Source of the DNA: CAVPEW01 sp050247895
GTDB taxonomy: Bacteria > Actinomycetota > Acidimicrobiia > Acidimicrobiales > VFJN01
Length of the DNA: 7,616 nucleotides
Assembly (NCBI GenBank): GCA_050247895.1
Contig: JBFWTJ010000198.1
Location: 1 to 7,616, forward strand
Direction of reading: 5' to 3'
The notes beneath the pieces are model-generated. The model was not told the origin of the DNA. It saw only the letters and a program-made list of their open reading frames with translations, and did no database searches. Positions 5,786 through 7,616 of the stretch are shown piece after piece. Every line of letters begins with the position of its first letter. Position 1 is the stretch's first letter. The translations under genes were made by a program, and so were the position numbers.

Positions 5786-6864
5786 CAGGCCCGCAGCACC
5801 TGGACCAGGCCGGCCAGCTCGCCGGCTCGTCGACGGGCCTCGGGCACCCCGCCGACCAGGCCGGTCATGTCGGCCAGCACGACGTGCTCGAGGCCGGCGG
5901 TGGCGTAGGGCTCGAGGGCCGTGGCGACCTCGTCCCGGTTGCCGACGAAGACGATCTCCTCGATCAGCTCGAAGGGGATCCTCGGTGCGAGCCGCCGCAG
6001 CTCGGCCGGGTCGAGCTCGTGCACGACGAGGTCGACCAGCCCGCGGGCGCGCGGCCCGGTCGGGTGCTCGAGGCCGTGGCGGCGCCACTGCTCGGCACTG
6101 CCCATGCGGGCGAAGAGCTTGGCCAGCGGCTCGTCGTCGAACATGGCCGCGGCCTCGCGGCGCGAGGCCGCCATGAGCACCACGACGTACATGGCGCTCA
6201 CCGGCGCGGGACGCCCCGCCGCCGCGGCGTGGGCTGCGACGAGAGCGCGGCGCTCGGCGTAGTCCTCGGGGGCCATCGACCAGGCCGGCAGCCAGCCGTC
6301 GGCGTAGGTGCCGGTGAGCTCGAGCATCCGAGGTCCGTGGCCGGCGACCCAGACCTGGGGCCGGCCGGCGGCGGTCTCGAGCGGGACGCCGAGCCGCCCG
6401 ACCGTCCCGGGCATCCGACCCGTGTCGAGCAGCTCACGCAGCTCGGCCAGGAAGTCGCGGGTGCGCGCCACCGGCGCGTCGAACGGGTAGCCGAAGGGCA
6501 GGAGGTTCTCGGCCTCCCCCGCGCCGACGCCCAGCACGAAGCCCGGCTCGGCCAGCTGCTGGAGGGTGAGGGCCGTGCGGGCCACGTCCGCGGCGCCCCG
6601 ACGGGTGGCGTCGGTGACGCACATGCCCAGGGGCACGGGCGAGGCCGGGGCCAGCGCGGCCAGGACGCACCAGGGGTCGAGGTAGCCGTCGGGATCTGCC
6701 CCGGTGCGCCCGAGCTCCATCTCGGGCCACAGCTCGGGGTGGAAGAGCCCCAGCATGTGGTCGGCCAGCCAGACCGAGTCGGCGCCGAGCCGGCCGGCCA
6801 GCGCCTGACCCCGGTGAGCGAGCTCGAAGGGGTGGCTCCCCGAGATGTTCAGGCCGACCCGCAC
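5782..6864 (-). CDS. LLM-class F420-dependent oxidoreductase
   Basis: This 360-residue TIM-barrel protein belongs to the bacterial luciferase-like superfamily (PF00296 type), whose actinobacterial members usually use coenzyme F420. Visible markers are the first strand MRVGLNISGS; ADSVWLADHMLGLF (28-41), typical of the F420 subgroup that includes Mer and the phthiodiolone ketoreductases; the VPLGMCVTDATRR strand region (77-89); the cofactor-loop motif LGVGAGEAENLLPFG (111-125); and PQVWVAGHGPRMLELTG (169-185). I chose the GTG at 6864 because it places strand 1 at the very N-terminus. This start overlaps the crotonase gene by 16 bases, and the longer open frame upstream reads as arginine/proline-rich shadow. 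It probably performs a hydride transfer on a keto, hydroxy or enoyl intermediate of the operon's pathway. An FMN-dependent monooxygenase cannot be excluded. Confidence 0.87.
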   Translation of the reverse strand: MRVGLNISGSHPFELAHRGQALAGRLGADSVWLADHMLGLFHPELWPEMELGRTGADPDGYLDPWCVLAALAPASPVPLGMCVTDATRRGAADVARTALTLQQLAEPGFVLGVGAGEAENLLPFGYPFDAPVARTRDFLAELRELLDTGRMPGTVGRLGVPLETAAGRPQVWVAGHGPRMLELTGTYADGWLPAWSMAPEDYAERRALVAAHAAAAGRPAPVSAMYVVVLMAASRREAAAMFDDEPLAKLFARMGSAEQWRRHGLEHPTGPRARGLVDLVVHELDPAELRRLAPRIPFELIEEIVFVGNRDEVATALEPYATAGLEHVVLADMTGLVGGVPEARRRAGELAGLVQVLRAW

Positions 6865-7616
6865 CCGGCCCGTCCGAACCCCTCGACGGCGGTGGCGTGG
6901 GCCGACCGGGTGGCCGAGATGGCCTCGAGGGCCAGCTCCGCGTCCCAGGTCAGGCTCCACGCCTCGTCCACGTGGCGGTTGAGGCACCGCTTGGTCCAGC
7001 GCACCGCCTCGTGCGGGAGGGCGGCGAGCTGGCGGGCCCGGGCCAGGGCGAGGGCCATGACCTCTCCCGCCGGGCACACGGCGCCCACCAGCCCCATCTC
7101 CCGGGCGCGGCCGGCATCGACCAGGTCGCCCGACAGGAGCAGCTCCTTGGCGTGGTGGACGCCGAGGCTGGCCACCAGCGCCCCTCCGCCCGAGGCCACC
7201 AGGCCGAGGCGGACGTGGGGGTCGCCGAAGCGGGCGTGCTCGGCGGCGACGACGAAGTCGGCCAGCACCGGGATGAACAGGCCGGCGCCCACCGCGTCGC
7301 CGTTGACCGCGGCGACCACGGGCCGGGTCAGCGCGCCCAGCGCCCGCCACACGTCGGTCGTCAGCCGACCCAGGGCCAGCCCGGCGATGTCGAGGTCGGG
7401 ACCGGTCATCCCCGACACGTCGCCGCCGGCGCAGAAGGCCCGGCCGGCGCCGGTGACCAGCACGGCGCGGACCTCCTCGTCGTCCTCGATGCGCCGCCAG
7501 AGGGCGGCGAGCTCCTCGAGCGAGGTCCGGGTCAGCGCGTTGAGGCGGTCGGGCCGGTCCAGCGTGCAGACCAGGACGCCGCCCTCGACGAGCTCGGTGC
7601 GCAGGGTCGAGGGCAC
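6849..7616 (-). CDS. Crotonase (enoyl-CoA hydratase/isomerase) family protein, atypical active site
   Basis: This protein of at least 255 residues has a clear crotonase fold: LDRPDRLNALT (19-29), the first oxyanion-hole motif FCAGGDVSG (61-69), the second at AVNGDAVGAGLF (103-114), and FGDPHVRLGLVASGGG (130-145). Members normally hydrate, isomerise or cleave CoA thioesters. Both Glu residues of true enoyl-CoA hydratases are gone: Phe114 replaces the first and His134 the second. The Asp found in the related GDPHV-x-x-GLVAGDGG subgroup is Gly143. CoA binding and the oxyanion pocket look intact, so a different reaction or a weak enzyme is likely. The GTG at the window edge (7616) could be the true start, since the first strand follows at a normal distance. 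The gene may also begin just outside. It is the first visible gene of the minus-strand operon. Confidence 0.87.
   Translation of the reverse strand: MPSTLRTELVEGGVLVCTLDRPDRLNALTRTSLEELAALWRRIEDDEEVRAVLVTGAGRAFCAGGDVSGMTGPDLDIAGLALGRLTTDVWRALGALTRPVVAAVNGDAVGAGLFIPVLADFVVAAEHARFGDPHVRLGLVASGGGALVASLGVHHAKELLLSGDLVDAGRAREMGLVGAVCPAGEVMALALARARQLAALPHEAVRWTKRCLNRHVDEAWSLTWDAELALEAISATRSAHATAVEGFGRAGCGSA

Noticed and set aside
4238..5908. A 556-codon plus-strand open frame across the thiolase-fold and acyl-CoA dehydrogenase genes
   Set aside because: It has no recognisable domain and lies opposite two well-conserved enzymes, so it is a composition artefact.
6865..7350. An N-terminal extension of the LLM oxidoreductase up to 7350
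   Set aside because: It is an out-of-frame reading of the crotonase gene. The luciferase-fold first strand starts exactly at the GTG at 6864.

Overview
The window is very GC-rich, with G or C at almost every third codon position, GTG starts beside ATG, and an F420-type luciferase-fold enzyme next to acyl-CoA genes. This suggests an actinomycete-type genome (Actinomycetota, possibly an uncultured or environmental lineage). The lineage call is inference from composition and gene content only; no rRNA or other marker is present.

Layout. Positions 1-249 are a less GC-rich non-coding stretch. It carries short repeats, a CRP/FNR-like palindrome (about 156-175) and a strong ribosome binding site. 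It leads into a plus-strand GH88/GH105-type unsaturated glycuronyl hydrolase (250-1341). The rest of the window is read on the minus strand. Immediately convergent with the hydrolase is a decayed XRE-type helix-turn-helix regulator (about 1342-1812) that lacks its N-terminus and its own stop codon. From 7616 down to 1833 runs one tightly packed six-gene operon, in transcription order: crotonase-family protein, F420-dependent LLM-class oxidoreductase, acyl-CoA dehydrogenase, thiolase-fold protein, DUF35 zinc-ribbon/OB protein, and APH-fold phosphotransferase. Neighbouring genes overlap by 1, 4, 4 and 16 bases, and the only real gap (19 bases) contains a perfect AGGAGG. The operon promoter lies outside the window.

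How the genes work together. The operon looks like part of a CoA-thioester catabolic pathway. An acyl-CoA dehydrogenase would desaturate, a crotonase would act on the enoyl product, and a thiolase-fold/DUF35 pair would cleave the C-C bond. An F420 enzyme would supply a redox step, and an APH-type kinase of the ACAD10/11-associated kind might phosphorylate a hydroxyacyl substrate. Three of the enzymes depart from the textbook active site. The thiolase-fold protein lacks the nucleophilic Cys and has Tyr where thiolases have catalytic His, the pattern of Ltp2-type retro-aldolases of steroid side-chain breakdown. The crotonase lacks both hydratase Glu residues. The acyl-CoA dehydrogenase has Gly where the usual C-terminal catalytic Glu sits, but has a Glu at the alternative helix-G position. 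A steroid or other branched side-chain substrate is the best guess, but it is not proven by the sequence. I see no CRISPR array, insertion sequence, tRNA or rRNA.
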